DNA of 41,255 nucleotides from an uncultured Prevotella sp. (GTDB taxonomy: Bacteria > Bacteroidota > Bacteroidia > Bacteroidales > Bacteroidaceae), in NCBI GenBank assembly GCA_934230115.1, contig CAKQEI010000010.1, positions 1 to 41,255 on the forward strand, in the 5' to 3' direction. Below the pieces are notes generated by a model that was not told the origin of the DNA, did not search any database, and saw only the letters and a list, made by a program, of their open reading frames with translations. Positions 16,681 through 25,395 of this stretch are shown here, piece by piece (positions within the stretch are counted from its first letter, which is position 1; each line of letters opens with the position of its first letter). The translations under genes and the position numbers were made by a program.

Positions 16681-17979
16681 CTACTTCAAGTACTCCTGAG
16701 TCTTGGTGTAAAGCCCCGTCTGCGGCGAGTAAGTGATAAACTTGCGGTGCACCCACTTGTAGAGTTGGTTCTTCGTGCCCTCCTTAGTCTTGCCGAGCGA
16801 AATGCGCAGAGCCTCAAGCTGCGATTCGTTGAAAGATGTAGGCAGATCGTCCAAAAGGTTTTTCGGTCCGCGTCGCTGAGCTTCGTTCATGTTGTCGGTT
16901 TCCTGTCCAAACATGTCGCCAAAAACCTGCACCTTGCTCCATACGTCGTGGTAGACGAGCCACTCCACAATGTTGCCAATCGCCTTGGTCCACGTCTGAT
17001 TGTTGAGAATCCACAGCAGACATCCCGCCTTCCATGCAGACACAAGCGAACGCTTGGAATAGTCCCACAGAGTGTTGTCGTCGGTAAGGTCGCCAAGCGT
17101 AGCCATGTCGAGAGAGAGCTGGTCGATAAGTCGGTTGAGTGGTTTTATTACAAATCGTCCCTTGCAGATGCCAAGCCTGGCAATATACTCGTCGAGCTTT
17201 GCAAGGAAAGCATCGTCATACTCGCCTTGGCGTGGAATACGGCCGTCGCGCTCCTGGCGTGGCTTGAAGGAGAAGACCATGCGGCCAAAAGTTCCGTTGA
17301 CCAGGTCGTTCTTGTAGTACTTGCGCGCCGCAAAAGGAGTGGAAGAGATGGTGAGATTGCAGCGCAGAACCGGATTGCCCGTCACGCCATCTGCTGTGGC
17401 ACGCAAGGCTCCGGCACGTTCGCGATCGTAGATATTGCGCAGCATCTGCGATATACGGCGATGTCCGCCACAGATGCTGTCGGCCATCTCCACCTCGGGC
17501 ATGTTGATATATTGTGTGCGTGCGCCCAACTGTTCGCAGCCCATAGCGTTCTGGATGAAGGCAGCATTGGTGATGTCGGCAGGCGGAAACCAAAACGCCA
17601 CGTCAGGACGCACGGGCTTCTCCTTGTTGGCCGACTTGCTCTTCACCATCTTCTGCCACTCCTTAAGTTTGTTAAGTTCCTCCTCGTCGTGCTTGCGGAA
17701 GTCGCGGCAGATAGCTTCCACTAAACCTGACAACTGCCCCTTTCCAGCGCCACTATCTGCCACAAGATGGCTCATCATGCCGCAGGTTTCCATCCAATGG
17801 CCATTGGGATACTTAAATTCCGCTCCACTTACGTGTGCTCCGAGTATCGGGAAAATCATCGGAACGATGCTTTCGTGCATGTCTTTTGACACTTGAGAAA
17901 GCAAAAACTTGATAATTTCTGTGCCAACACCGAGTTTTGGCATCTTTGGAGCTGTCTTTGTACTAAAATTATTCTTCAT
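16681..17979 (-). CDS. P-loop ATPase, DUF3987-like
   Basis: A 432-residue protein with a Walker A loop ADSGAGKGQ at 74-82 and a probable Walker B strand around QYINMPEVEMAD (156-167). The order and the SGAGKG loop resemble DUF3987 proteins, RecA-like ATPases that often travel with primases in phages and conjugative elements. The C-terminal part (YKWVHRKFITYSPQTGLYTKTQEYL) resembles a winged helix. No membrane segment is seen. It lies 39 bases upstream of the primase gene and is probably cotranscribed with it; together they look like a helicase-primase pair. The DUF name is from memory. Confidence 0.7.
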   Translation of the reverse strand: MKNNFSTKTAPKMPKLGVGTEIIKFLLSQVSKDMHESIVPMIFPILGAHVSGAEFKYPNGHWMETCGMMSHLVADSGAGKGQLSGLVEAICRDFRKHDEEELNKLKEWQKMVKSKSANKEKPVRPDVAFWFPPADITNAAFIQNAMGCEQLGARTQYINMPEVEMADSICGGHRRISQMLRNIYDRERAGALRATADGVTGNPVLRCNLTISSTPFAARKYYKNDLVNGTFGRMVFSFKPRQERDGRIPRQGEYDDAFLAKLDEYIARLGICKGRFVIKPLNRLIDQLSLDMATLGDLTDDNTLWDYSKRSLVSAWKAGCLLWILNNQTWTKAIGNIVEWLVYHDVWSKVQVFGDMFGQETDNMNEAQRRGPKNLLDDLPTSFNESQLEALRISLGKTKEGTKNQLYKWVHRKFITYSPQTGLYTKTQEYLK

Positions 17980-18045
17980 ATTTCTGTTGTTTTATTGTTT
18001 TAAATTATTGATATTAAGCCTTTTAGAGAAATGAGAGGTTTGAAG

Positions 18046-18230
18046 AATCTTCCACTTCCAGTTCTTCCAGTTATTTTTAAGAGGGTATCAACTTCCTTGC
18101 TTCTTTTATATATTTATATATATCTATATATAATTAATTAATAATCAATAAGTTATAAAGACAAGAGAAGAGAATCCCGCAAAACATACCATTCATTTTT
18201 TAATTGGAAGAACTGGAATATTGGAAGATT
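18046..18230. repeat. 27/29-base inverted repeat around a 129-base AT-rich stretch
   Basis: The left arm (18046-18072) and right arm (18202-18230) align as inverted repeats with two mismatches and one 2-base gap. The arms repeat the motif TTGGAAG/CTGGAAG (GGAAGAACTGGAA in the middle). Between them is mostly A/T, including a TATATATA-rich run at 18107-18140. The left arm is about 67 bases upstream of the ATPase start codon. Confidence 0.85.
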
Positions 18231-18270
18231 CCGCCATTACAGTCGTCGGATCATTACAATCAAGCCTAAG

Positions 18271-18336
18271 GCTAAGCCCCCACTTTCTCTATAAAGAAAG
18301 CCAAAAGCCAAGCCCCCACGTCCTATATAAAGAAAG
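18271..18336. repeat. Two 30-bp direct repeats, 36 bases apart
   Basis: Copies at 18271-18300 and 18307-18336 share GCYAAGCCCCCAC and TATAAAGAAAG, with differences between. The spacing of 36, a multiple of three, produces a repeated peptide in the minus-strand open frame, which is why I do not call that frame a gene. Confidence 0.8.
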
Positions 18337-18449
18337 GTAAGGAGTGACTGGCTGTTCTCGATAAGCTCTTGCTGAAGAGCTACTGCTGTGCGAGGTTTGT
18401 ACTGTGCTTCGAAACCTGCGCAAAAAACATATATATACTTCATTGTTTT

Positions 18450-18494
18450 TTACTGAGGACAGACGGGGATGGTATTTACTGCTGTCCTCAGTAA
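18450..18494. repeat. 13-bp perfect inverted repeat, operator-like
   Basis: TTACTGAGGACAG (18450-18462) and CTGTCCTCAGTAA (18482-18494) are perfect, separated by 19 bases. There is no T run, so it is not a standard terminator. Confidence 0.85.
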
Positions 18495-18516
18495 TGGGGA
18501 ATTATCCCTAAATTTT

Positions 18517-18667
18517 GTTACCAAAACACGAAAAAATGGTAACATGAACCAAAATGGTAACAGAAAAAGAAGCTAAAAAAAACCGGGATTCCGCTATTGG
18601 CAAGGGAATCCCGGTAGAAAAAGAAAAAAAATGATTTTTTTTACGGCATTGCAACAAAACCGGTAAC
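18517..18667. promoter_or_regulatory. Four GGTAAC sites, iteron- or operator-like
   Basis: GGTAAC occurs at 18517-18522 (inverted), 18538-18543, 18556-18561 and 18662-18667. The first three are 21 and 18 bases apart, and share flanking AAAATGGTAACA or TTTTGTTACCAAAA sequence. Such clustering suggests protein binding; the protein is unknown. Confidence 0.55.
18575..18615 (-). terminator. Intrinsic terminator after the HIRAN-like gene
   Basis: On the minus strand ACCGGGATTCC (18605-18615) pairs perfectly with GGAATCCCGGT (18582-18592) around 12 bases, followed by a run of T (18575-18581). It lies about 90 bases past the gene's stop codon. Confidence 0.88.
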
Positions 18668-18702
18668 ACGTTTTTTGTGGAGAGGCTTATTTCCGCATCT
18701 TT

Positions 18703-20214
18703 TCAGATGCCTTTGGTGACACGCATATTGCCCGAAAACACATCATAGAGCACGCTGTCGTTGAGGTCATAAATGCTATCCTTGTCTTTATATAAATCGG
18801 TCAAAGGCTGGTTGTAGTCGAGAATGCCGAGGATAATTCTTATTTGCATCCTCGAGTCGTTGTCCAGTCGCTCTACGTTGCTGCTTCGGTTCTTTTCAAA
18901 CTGCTTCTTGATGATGGCCGACGCCGACACTCCTTTCTTTCTCTCCATATAGCGTGGCCCGTTGAGCAGCTGCTTGGTAAGTTCGGTCAGCACAGTAAGT
19001 CCTCCTATCCATCTTATATTGCAAAAACGGTCCTCTCCGCTGAATAGGTCGTAGAAGTCGTTGGCTGTACGTGGCTCTTCTATCCAGCGCCATTGCTGCA
19101 TTTTAAGCATAATGATGCGGAGTCGCTGAGCTTTGGTAGCCTCGTTTGGGCATTTGTAGCAGAATGTGGGATAGGTGGGGGCGGCGGTCGAGGTATTGTC
19201 TTTCTTGGCCGTCTGCGGCTTCTTCCTTGGCAGCGGCAGTCCCTGCTTTATCTCCTTTAGCCGGTCGAGCTTAATGCGTCGGGTGAACATTCGGTAGATG
19301 GCTTGCAGACTGTAGTTCAAGGAATACAAGGCTGAGGCAAAGCCCTCGTCGGAGTCCTTGTTTGCGATGTAGGAGTTCTCAAGCTCGCGGGCAAGGAGTG
19401 TGGACAGACGCTGAATCTCCTGGTCGATGGTCGTGGTGTCGAGTCGGTCGCCATGTCTGAACTTGAGGTCCTCTATGTAGTAGTCCAGTGGCGAGAGTCC
19501 TTCGGCGTCGGTCTGCTGCGCCTCTTGCCTTATGCGCTGGTATTGGTTGCGGTAGACCTCGGTCTTCACGTCGTTCTGGGCTCGTCCTATGTCCTTGTGG
19601 CTCTCGAAAATAGCGGAATAGACGGGGCTGAGTTCGGAATATTTATTCTTCAATGTCCTTAGCTCAATCAATATGTCGGCCCTATTGAATGAGGTCTCTC
19701 CGTCGAGCGACGAGCAGCACATCTCGGAGTATTGCCTTGCCGTAGTGAGGAGCGAGTCGGCATTGCCGGTGTTGGCATTGTCAAGCCTTCTGAGCTTGGT
19801 TCTCATCATGTCGGTGAGCTTCAGCAGCCGGTCGTCGTGCGCAGTTAGGGGGAAAACCGTCTCTCCATCCTCAAGCGCCACTTGCCTGATGTATGGTTGC
19901 TTGACGCCATTTTTGTTCTCAGCCTCAAAATACATGCAATTATGCTCAGCCGAATGTCCGCTGATTGTCACGGGCAGCATTTCGTCCTGCACTATGTCAA
20001 GCTCTATGTATCGGCGCTCGGTCTTTGAGACGTTGCCTATCTGGTTGCACTCTTCATCCCACACGGATATGCTTCCCGGATATTTGCTCCCTGTGGGCTC
20101 CCTCCTTAAATATACGGTTGTGCCTATCGGCATACGTGCGAAGAGTTCGGGATAGTCGGCTGCACCGTTGGGCAGATAATTTCTTATTCCTACGATTGTC
20201 AATGTTAGCTTCAT
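18703..20214 (-). CDS. Unrecognised protein with HIRAN-like N terminus
   Basis: A 503-residue protein I cannot assign to a named family. Residues 1 to about 75 have the HIRAN pattern: an initial VGIRNY strand, then VYLRREPTGSKYPGSISVWDEECNQIGNVSK, comparable to the REPxNxYDxNAIxV...iGyip core of HIRAN domains, which bind DNA ends at stalled forks. The N and D of the classical motif are replaced, so it is a weak match. Residues 150-320 are charged and helical, possibly coiled; a KKPQTAKKDN linker near 345 precedes a C-terminal domain with CYKC and GGLTVLTELTKQLL. No membrane segment or signal. It has a minus-strand TACCTTTA element at 20267-20274 and its own terminator. Confidence 0.6.
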   Translation of the reverse strand: MKLTLTIVGIRNYLPNGAADYPELFARMPIGTTVYLRREPTGSKYPGSISVWDEECNQIGNVSKTERRYIELDIVQDEMLPVTISGHSAEHNCMYFEAENKNGVKQPYIRQVALEDGETVFPLTAHDDRLLKLTDMMRTKLRRLDNANTGNADSLLTTARQYSEMCCSSLDGETSFNRADILIELRTLKNKYSELSPVYSAIFESHKDIGRAQNDVKTEVYRNQYQRIRQEAQQTDAEGLSPLDYYIEDLKFRHGDRLDTTTIDQEIQRLSTLLARELENSYIANKDSDEGFASALYSLNYSLQAIYRMFTRRIKLDRLKEIKQGLPLPRKKPQTAKKDNTSTAAPTYPTFCYKCPNEATKAQRLRIIMLKMQQWRWIEEPRTANDFYDLFSGEDRFCNIRWIGGLTVLTELTKQLLNGPRYMERKKGVSASAIIKKQFEKNRSSNVERLDNDSRMQIRIILGILDYNQPLTDLYKDKDSIYDLNDSVLYDVFSGNMRVTKGI

Positions 20215-20362
20215 TTCTTCTTGTTAGTATATATTATGGTTTAATGCTGAACAGATAAATATGCTGTAAAGGTAATGCTTTTAGCTGAAAAATGAAAAAA
20301 TACAGACGGTTTATTTCACTTTATTTATGTAAATTGACTGATGGAAATCGGGGAAAAAATTG

Positions 20363-20370
20363 TATTTTTG
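20363..20370 (+). promoter_or_regulatory. -7 promoter element of the SLC13 gene
   Basis: TATTTTTG fits TAnnTTTG, 47 bases before the ATG at 20417. No -33 element is apparent. Confidence 0.45.
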
Positions 20371-20416
20371 CAAATGATAGACAAGTAATCAAAAAGAAAA
20401 AAACGAAAACATTCAC

Positions 20417-22252
20417 ATGACAACAACACTCATTATCCTCGCCCTCTCGGCTGTGTTCTTCGCCATGGGCAAAGTTCGCTCCGACCTCGTCGCGCTGTGC
20501 GCCCTCGTCGCCCTACTGCTCACCGGAATCCTCACTCCGCAGGAAGCCCTTTCGGGATTTTCCAACTCGGTGGTGATAATGATGGTGGGACTGTTTGTTG
20601 TGGGTGGTGCCATTGTGCAGACGGGCTTGGCCAAAAAGGCGTCGGGCAAGCTGATGACCTTGGCAGGCGACAGCGAACTGGGCCTGTTTCTGCTGCTCAT
20701 GGTGGTGACTGCCGTGATAGGAGCCTTCGTCAGCAACACGGGCACGGTGGCTCTGATGATGCCCATCGTGGTGAGCCTCGCCCAGAAAGCCAAGATGCGC
20801 GCCAGCCGACTGCTCATGCCCCTCGCCTTTGCCAGCAGCATGGGCGGAATGCTCACGCTCATCGGTACGCCGCCCAACCTTGTGATTCAGGAGGCGTTGA
20901 CCGAGAACGGCTTTGAGCCGCTCAAGTTCTTCAGTTTCCTGCCCGTGGGCATTGTGTGCATAGTGGTGGGCATTGTGGTGCTGCTGCCTCTGAGCAAGCG
21001 GTTTCTCAACGGCGACAAGAAGCACAACGACGGCGACCAGGGCAAGAGGCGCGGCAAATCGCTCGACGACCTGATGCAGGAATACAGCCTCAAGGACAAC
21101 CTCTCGGTGTTCACCGTGGGCAAGCAGTCGATAGCCAACGGCAAGACACTTGCCGAACTCGACATACACCACCGCTATGGGCTCACTGTGCTTGAGGTGC
21201 GCCGAATAAAGCAGCCACGCTCGACGCTGATGAAGGAGGTGGAGCAACGACTTGCCGGACCCGACACCAAGCTAACGGAGGGCGACATCGTCTACGTGAG
21301 CGGCGACCCGAAGCAGGCTGTGAGCTTTGCTGCCGACATGCAGCTCGACAAGACCAGCGAGGAACTGGCTTTCTACGACATCGGCATTGCCGAGGTGGTG
21401 CTGATGCACAACTCGCGCCTGTGTGGCAAGACGCTGAAGGAGACGGGATTGCGCCGACTCTACAACGTCAACGCTTTGGGCGTGCGCCGCGACGACAGCT
21501 ATATTACCGAGGGCCTTGCCGACATGAAGTTCCGCCAGGGCGACATCATCCTCATCCAGGGCAAATGGAAGAACATCTCGCGCATAGCTGATGTGGCCGA
21601 CGGCATTGTGGTGATGGGCCAACCGCTTGAGGAGGCTTCGCGTGTGACACTCGACTACAAGGCTCCATTGGCTGCTGCCATTATGCTGCTCATGATTATG
21701 ACTATGGTGTTCGACTTCATTCCTGTGGCTCCCGTCACAGCGGTGATGATGGCAGGCCTGCTCATGGTCATCACGGGGTGCATCCGCTCGGTGGAGGCAG
21801 CCTATAAGACTATCAACTGGGAGAGCATTGTGCTCATAGCCGCCATGCTGCCCATGTCGGTGGCTTTGGAGAAGACGGGAGCCTCGGCTATGGTGGCAAG
21901 TCTGCTGGCCGACAACTTGGGCCAGGCAAGTCCCTACGCCCTGCTGGCAGGAATCTACTTCACGACATCGCTCCTTACAATGTTCATCAGCAACACCGCC
22001 ACGGCTGTGCTTATGTCGCCCATTGCCCTCACCTCGGCTGCTGCCATTGGCGTGAGCCCCTACCCCATGCTCTTTGCCGTGACCCTCGGAGCGAGCATGT
22101 GCTTTGCCTCGCCATTCTCCACTCCGCCCAACGCGCTTGTGATGCAGGCAGGCGGCTACTCGTTCATGGACTACATCAAGGTGGGACTGCCGCTGCAAAT
22201 CGTTATGGGACTGGTGATGATTTTCGTTCTGCCGCTGATTTTCCCGTTCTAA
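20417..22252 (+). CDS. SLC13-family permease with two RCK_C (TrkA-C) domains
   Basis: A 611-residue membrane transporter of the divalent anion/Na+ symporter superfamily. About six hydrophobic segments in residues 1-190 include the VSNTGTVALMMPIV and IGTPPNLVIQEAL hairpins typical of the family. A cytoplasmic stretch at about 200-400 holds two RCK_C-type domains (VLEVRRIKQPRS...EGDIVYVSGDPKQ, and VNALGVRRDDSYI...FRQGDIILIQGKW). A second membrane half follows, with ISNTATAVLMSPIAL and SPFSTPPNALVM, the internal repeat. Substrates range from dicarboxylates to sulfate, and the sequence does not decide. It is divergent from the HIRAN-like gene. Confidence 0.9.
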   Translation: MTTTLIILALSAVFFAMGKVRSDLVALCALVALLLTGILTPQEALSGFSNSVVIMMVGLFVVGGAIVQTGLAKKASGKLMTLAGDSELGLFLLLMVVTAVIGAFVSNTGTVALMMPIVVSLAQKAKMRASRLLMPLAFASSMGGMLTLIGTPPNLVIQEALTENGFEPLKFFSFLPVGIVCIVVGIVVLLPLSKRFLNGDKKHNDGDQGKRRGKSLDDLMQEYSLKDNLSVFTVGKQSIANGKTLAELDIHHRYGLTVLEVRRIKQPRSTLMKEVEQRLAGPDTKLTEGDIVYVSGDPKQAVSFAADMQLDKTSEELAFYDIGIAEVVLMHNSRLCGKTLKETGLRRLYNVNALGVRRDDSYITEGLADMKFRQGDIILIQGKWKNISRIADVADGIVVMGQPLEEASRVTLDYKAPLAAAIMLLMIMTMVFDFIPVAPVTAVMMAGLLMVITGCIRSVEAAYKTINWESIVLIAAMLPMSVALEKTGASAMVASLLADNLGQASPYALLAGIYFTTSLLTMFISNTATAVLMSPIALTSAAAIGVSPYPMLFAVTLGASMCFASPFSTPPNALVMQAGGYSFMDYIKVGLPLQIVMGLVMIFVLPLIFPF

Positions 22253-22277
22253 AGCAACAGTTGTGCAAATAATTGCG

Positions 22278-22285
22278 TAACTTTG
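22278..22285 (+). promoter_or_regulatory. -7 promoter element of metA
   Basis: TAACTTTG matches the consensus 28 bases before the ATG at 22314. The leader is too short for a SAM riboswitch. Confidence 0.55.
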
Positions 22286-22313
22286 CATGAACAAAAAAAC
22301 ATTATAAAAATTT

Positions 22314-23231
22314 ATGCCATTAAGATTACCAGATAAACTCCCCGCTATCGAACTCCTGAAGAAGGAGAACATCTTCGTGATGGACAACTCGCGCGCCACA
22401 AGCCAGGACATTCGTCCGCTGCGCATCGTGATTCTTAACCTCATGCCGCTGAAGATAACGACAGAGACCGACCTTGTGCGCCTGCTCTCGAACACTCCGC
22501 TGCAGATGGAGATTTGCTTCATGAAGCTGAAGAGCCACACGTCGAAGAACACTCCTATTGAGCACATGATGATGTTCTACAAGGATTTTGATGTGCTGGA
22601 GAAGGAGAAATTCGACGGAATGATTATCACGGGTGCGCCGATAGAGCATCTCGACTTTGAGGATGTGGGCTACTGGGACGAGATCTCGAAGATATTCAGC
22701 TGGGCCGACACACACGTGACGAGCACAATGTACATCTGCTGGGCTGCCCAGGCGGGACTCTACTATCATTATGGAGTGCCTAAATATCAGTTGCCCAAGA
22801 AGAAGTTCGGCATCTTCCGACAGTTCACGCTGCATCCGCAGATTCCGCTCTTCCGCGGTTTCGACGACTCGTTCAACATGCCCCACAGCCGCCACACCGA
22901 GGTGAGACGAGAGGACATAGAGAAGCATGGGGAACTGGAGATTGTGGCTGAATCGCCCGAGAGTGGCGTGAGCATTGTCATGGCGCGCGGCGGCAGACAG
23001 ATATTCGTGACGGGACACATGGAGTACTCGCCCTATACGCTCGACAGCGAATACAGACGCGACCTCGGCAAGCGCGACGACGTGGAAATGCCTGAGAACT
23101 ACTATACGGACAACGACCCCGAAAAGGCGCCGCACGTGACGTGGAGGGCTCATGCCAATCTGCTGTTCAGCAACTGGATAAACTATTACATCTATCAGGA
23201 GACACCTTATAATATTGAGGAGATTGGGTAA
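22314..23231 (+). CDS. metA: Homoserine O-acyltransferase, MetA family, probably acetyl-CoA-specific
   Basis: It activates the homoserine hydroxyl group, the first step from homoserine to methionine. The 305 residues match MetA. The catalytic Cys is Cys142 in MYICWAAQ, with the [10 protein letters not shown] and [15 protein letters not shown] segments at the expected places. Residue 111, in [10 protein letters not shown], is glutamate. In the Bacillus cereus enzyme Glu111 selects acetyl-CoA, whereas E. coli MetA has Gly at 111 and uses succinyl-CoA. So this is likely a homoserine O-acetyltransferase despite MetA ancestry. It has its own promoter. No other methionine gene is nearby. Confidence 0.93.
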   Translation: MPLRLPDKLPAIELLKKENIFVMDNSRATSQDIRPLRIVILNLMPLKITTETDLVRLLSNTPLQMEICFMKLKSHTSKNTPIEHMMMFYKDFDVLEKEKFDGMIITGAPIEHLDFEDVGYWDEISKIFSWADTHVTSTMYICWAAQAGLYYHYGVPKYQLPKKKFGIFRQFTLHPQIPLFRGFDDSFNMPHSRHTEVRREDIEKHGELEIVAESPESGVSIVMARGGRQIFVTGHMEYSPYTLDSEYRRDLGKRDDVEMPENYYTDNDPEKAPHVTWRAHANLLFSNWINYYIYQETPYNIEEIG

Positions 23232-23242
23232 AAAGCCCTACC

Positions 23243-23269
23243 CCTGGCCTCTCCCTCGCAGGGAGGGGA
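23243..23269. repeat. GC-rich palindrome after metA
   Basis: CTCCCT (23251-23256) pairs with AGGGAG (23260-23265) around CGC, within a GGCCTCTCCCTCGCAGGGAG context. It shares its right half with 15826-15834 and 29549-29557. Confidence 0.75.
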
Positions 23270-23401
23270 GTGATGTGCAACTACGAGGTCGTAGGAGATA
23301 AATAATTAAAGTATAATTTTAAAGCAAAAAAAACGGTCCCTACATTTCCCTTTCTCCTCCATATTGGGGCGAGACTGGGGAAGTAGGACTTTTCATACAT
23401 T

Positions 23402-25360
23402 ATGAATTCAAACAACAACCTTCCTCGCCCCATCGAGCTTCTTGCTCCAGCCAAGAATCTTGAGCAAGGCATCATAGCCATCGACCATGGTGCCGACGCC
23501 CTGTATATAGGAGCCAATGAGTTTGGAGCGCGACAGGCGGCTGGCAACAGCATAGACGACATCGCGCAGCTTGCTGCCTATGCCCATCAGTTTGGAGCAA
23601 GGGTCTACGTTACGGTCAACACCATTGTCTACGAACATGAGCTTGCTGCCGCCAAGCAGCTGCTGCGAAGCATAGTGAAGGCTAAGGTAGACGCTATACT
23701 TGTGCAGGACATGGCCGTTGTGGAGATGATGAAGGAGATAGCCCAGGAGCCGGAGATGCAGACCATGCGTATGCCTGAGCTGCACGCAAGCACTCAGACC
23801 GACAACCGCTCTGCCGAGAAGGTGGCGTGGCTCACAAGCATAGGGTTCAGCAGAGTGGTGCTGGCACGCGAACTCTCGACCGAAGAGATTAGGACTATCC
23901 ACAAGGCTGTGCCGCAGACGGAGCTTGAGGTGTTTGTGCATGGTGCCCTGTGCGTGAGCTATTCGGGGGCTTGCTATGCTTCGCACCATTGTTTCGGACG
24001 AAGCGCCAACCGTGGCGAGTGCGCACAGTTCTGCCGCCTCGCCTTCGACCTTAAGGACAGTCGTGGCGACATCATTCGCCGGGCAAGCCATCTGCTCTCG
24101 CTCAAGGACATGAACCAGCTCGACCGTCTGGAGGAAATTATCGCAGCCGGAGCCTCCTCGCTCAAGATTGAGGGACGACTGAAGGATGCGGCCTACGTGA
24201 AGAATGTGGTGGCGGCCTACAGTAAGCAGCTCAACAAGATTATTGAGGAGAATCCCGGAAAGTATCGCCGAAGCTCGTGGGGCAAGGCGGAATATTCGTT
24301 CACTCCCAACTTGGCGAAGACTTTCAACCGCGGCTTCACCCACTACTTCCTCGACGGACGCCGCGACGACATCTCGTCGTTCGACACTCCTAAGGCGATG
24401 GGCGAATATGTGGGATATGTGAAGGAGATAAGGCGCGGCTCGTTCAACGTGGCAGGCACGGCGATGTTTGCCAATGGCGACGGTCTCTGCTTCTTCACGC
24501 CCGACCATAAGCTGCACGGATTCCGTGTGAACCGCGTGGAGAACAACCGCCTCTTCCCACTCTCCATGCCCGAGGAACTGAAGGCTGGAATGGCTCTCTA
24601 CCGCAACAACGACATGGTGTTTGAACGTGCAATGGAGAGTAAGACGGCGGAACGAAAGATTGACATCGACTTCACTATTGGCGTCGACTGTGGAAAGATT
24701 GTGCTCGAAGCCGAGGACGAGGCTGGACGCAAGGCGTTCACCACGCTCGACGAACCGCTGCAGGAGGCCAAGAAACCACAAGCCGACAACATCATCCGAC
24801 AGCTCGAAAAACTTGGCAACACGCATTTCCGAGCACGCAACACTAAGCTCGAAGGTGGTGTGGCTGGAATGTTTATTCCTTCAAGCAAACTGGCTGCCAT
24901 GCGCCGAGAAGTGCTTGACATGATTGAGGAACAATCGATTGAGATGGAGGACGTTTCGGAGAAACTGAAGAAGACCTACGGACGTTGCAACGGCAATAAC
25001 GACAACGGCAAGACTGGCAAGACGCAATATATTGATGCCGAGAAGATAAATGCAGCCAATGTTGCCAACCATCGTGCCGAGGCTTTCTACGAGGAGCATG
25101 GCGTGAAACACGCCGCTGCCGCATTTGAGCTGACTGATGGAGCAAGGCCTAACGCCAAAATCTATGGCACTCCTCATGCCAACACTCCGCTCATGACCTG
25201 CCGCTACTGTCTGCGCTACGCCATGGGATTCTGCGTGAAAAGAGGCGGCAAACGACCTACGTGGAAGGAACCGCTGCTGCTTGAATCGTCGGACGGAAGA
25301 CAGGTGAAACTGGTGTTCAACTGTGCAAAATGCCAGATGGAGGTCTATGCGCAAGATTGA
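23402..25360 (+). CDS. U32-family protein, RlhA-like
   Basis: A 652-residue member of peptidase family U32. The N-terminal half is a TIM-barrel type (ELLAPAKNLEQGIIAIDHGADALYIGA, ELHASTQTDN), with the U32 signature FVHGALCVSYSGACYASHHCFGRSANRGECAQFCR; these cysteines are conserved in enzymes thought to bind an iron-sulfur cluster. The C terminus has CRYCLRYAMGFC and CAKC. Length and the C-terminal cysteines resemble E. coli RlhA (YdcP, 653 residues), which makes 5-hydroxycytidine at 23S rRNA position 2501. That specific activity is inference; a protease role is unlikely. Confidence 0.85.
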   Translation: MNSNNNLPRPIELLAPAKNLEQGIIAIDHGADALYIGANEFGARQAAGNSIDDIAQLAAYAHQFGARVYVTVNTIVYEHELAAAKQLLRSIVKAKVDAILVQDMAVVEMMKEIAQEPEMQTMRMPELHASTQTDNRSAEKVAWLTSIGFSRVVLARELSTEEIRTIHKAVPQTELEVFVHGALCVSYSGACYASHHCFGRSANRGECAQFCRLAFDLKDSRGDIIRRASHLLSLKDMNQLDRLEEIIAAGASSLKIEGRLKDAAYVKNVVAAYSKQLNKIIEENPGKYRRSSWGKAEYSFTPNLAKTFNRGFTHYFLDGRRDDISSFDTPKAMGEYVGYVKEIRRGSFNVAGTAMFANGDGLCFFTPDHKLHGFRVNRVENNRLFPLSMPEELKAGMALYRNNDMVFERAMESKTAERKIDIDFTIGVDCGKIVLEAEDEAGRKAFTTLDEPLQEAKKPQADNIIRQLEKLGNTHFRARNTKLEGGVAGMFIPSSKLAAMRREVLDMIEEQSIEMEDVSEKLKKTYGRCNGNNDNGKTGKTQYIDAEKINAANVANHRAEAFYEEHGVKHAAAAFELTDGARPNAKIYGTPHANTPLMTCRYCLRYAMGFCVKRGGKRPTWKEPLLLESSDGRQVKLVFNCAKCQMEVYAQD

Positions 25361-25395
25361 ATTCGTCAACAAATAATAATAAATAAAAGAACCGT

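Larger units (their letters stand above)
17980..18702. other. 723-base non-coding region, probable control or origin-like block
   Basis: No convincing gene is present. A 68-codon open frame at 18237-18443 (minus) is explained by a 30-bp direct repeat. The block holds, in order, a long inverted repeat around AT-rich DNA, that direct repeat, a 13-bp inverted repeat, four GGTAAC sites and a terminator. It lies before the ATPase-primase pair and after the HIRAN-like gene. Confidence 0.7.

Noticed and set aside
18237..18443. 68-codon open frame on the minus strand
   Set aside because: Its repeated GGLAFG peptide results from a 30-bp direct repeat with spacing divisible by three; there is no promoter and no family resemblance.
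22253..22313. A SAM-type riboswitch before metA
   Set aside because: The likely leader is under 30 bases, too short for any known class.
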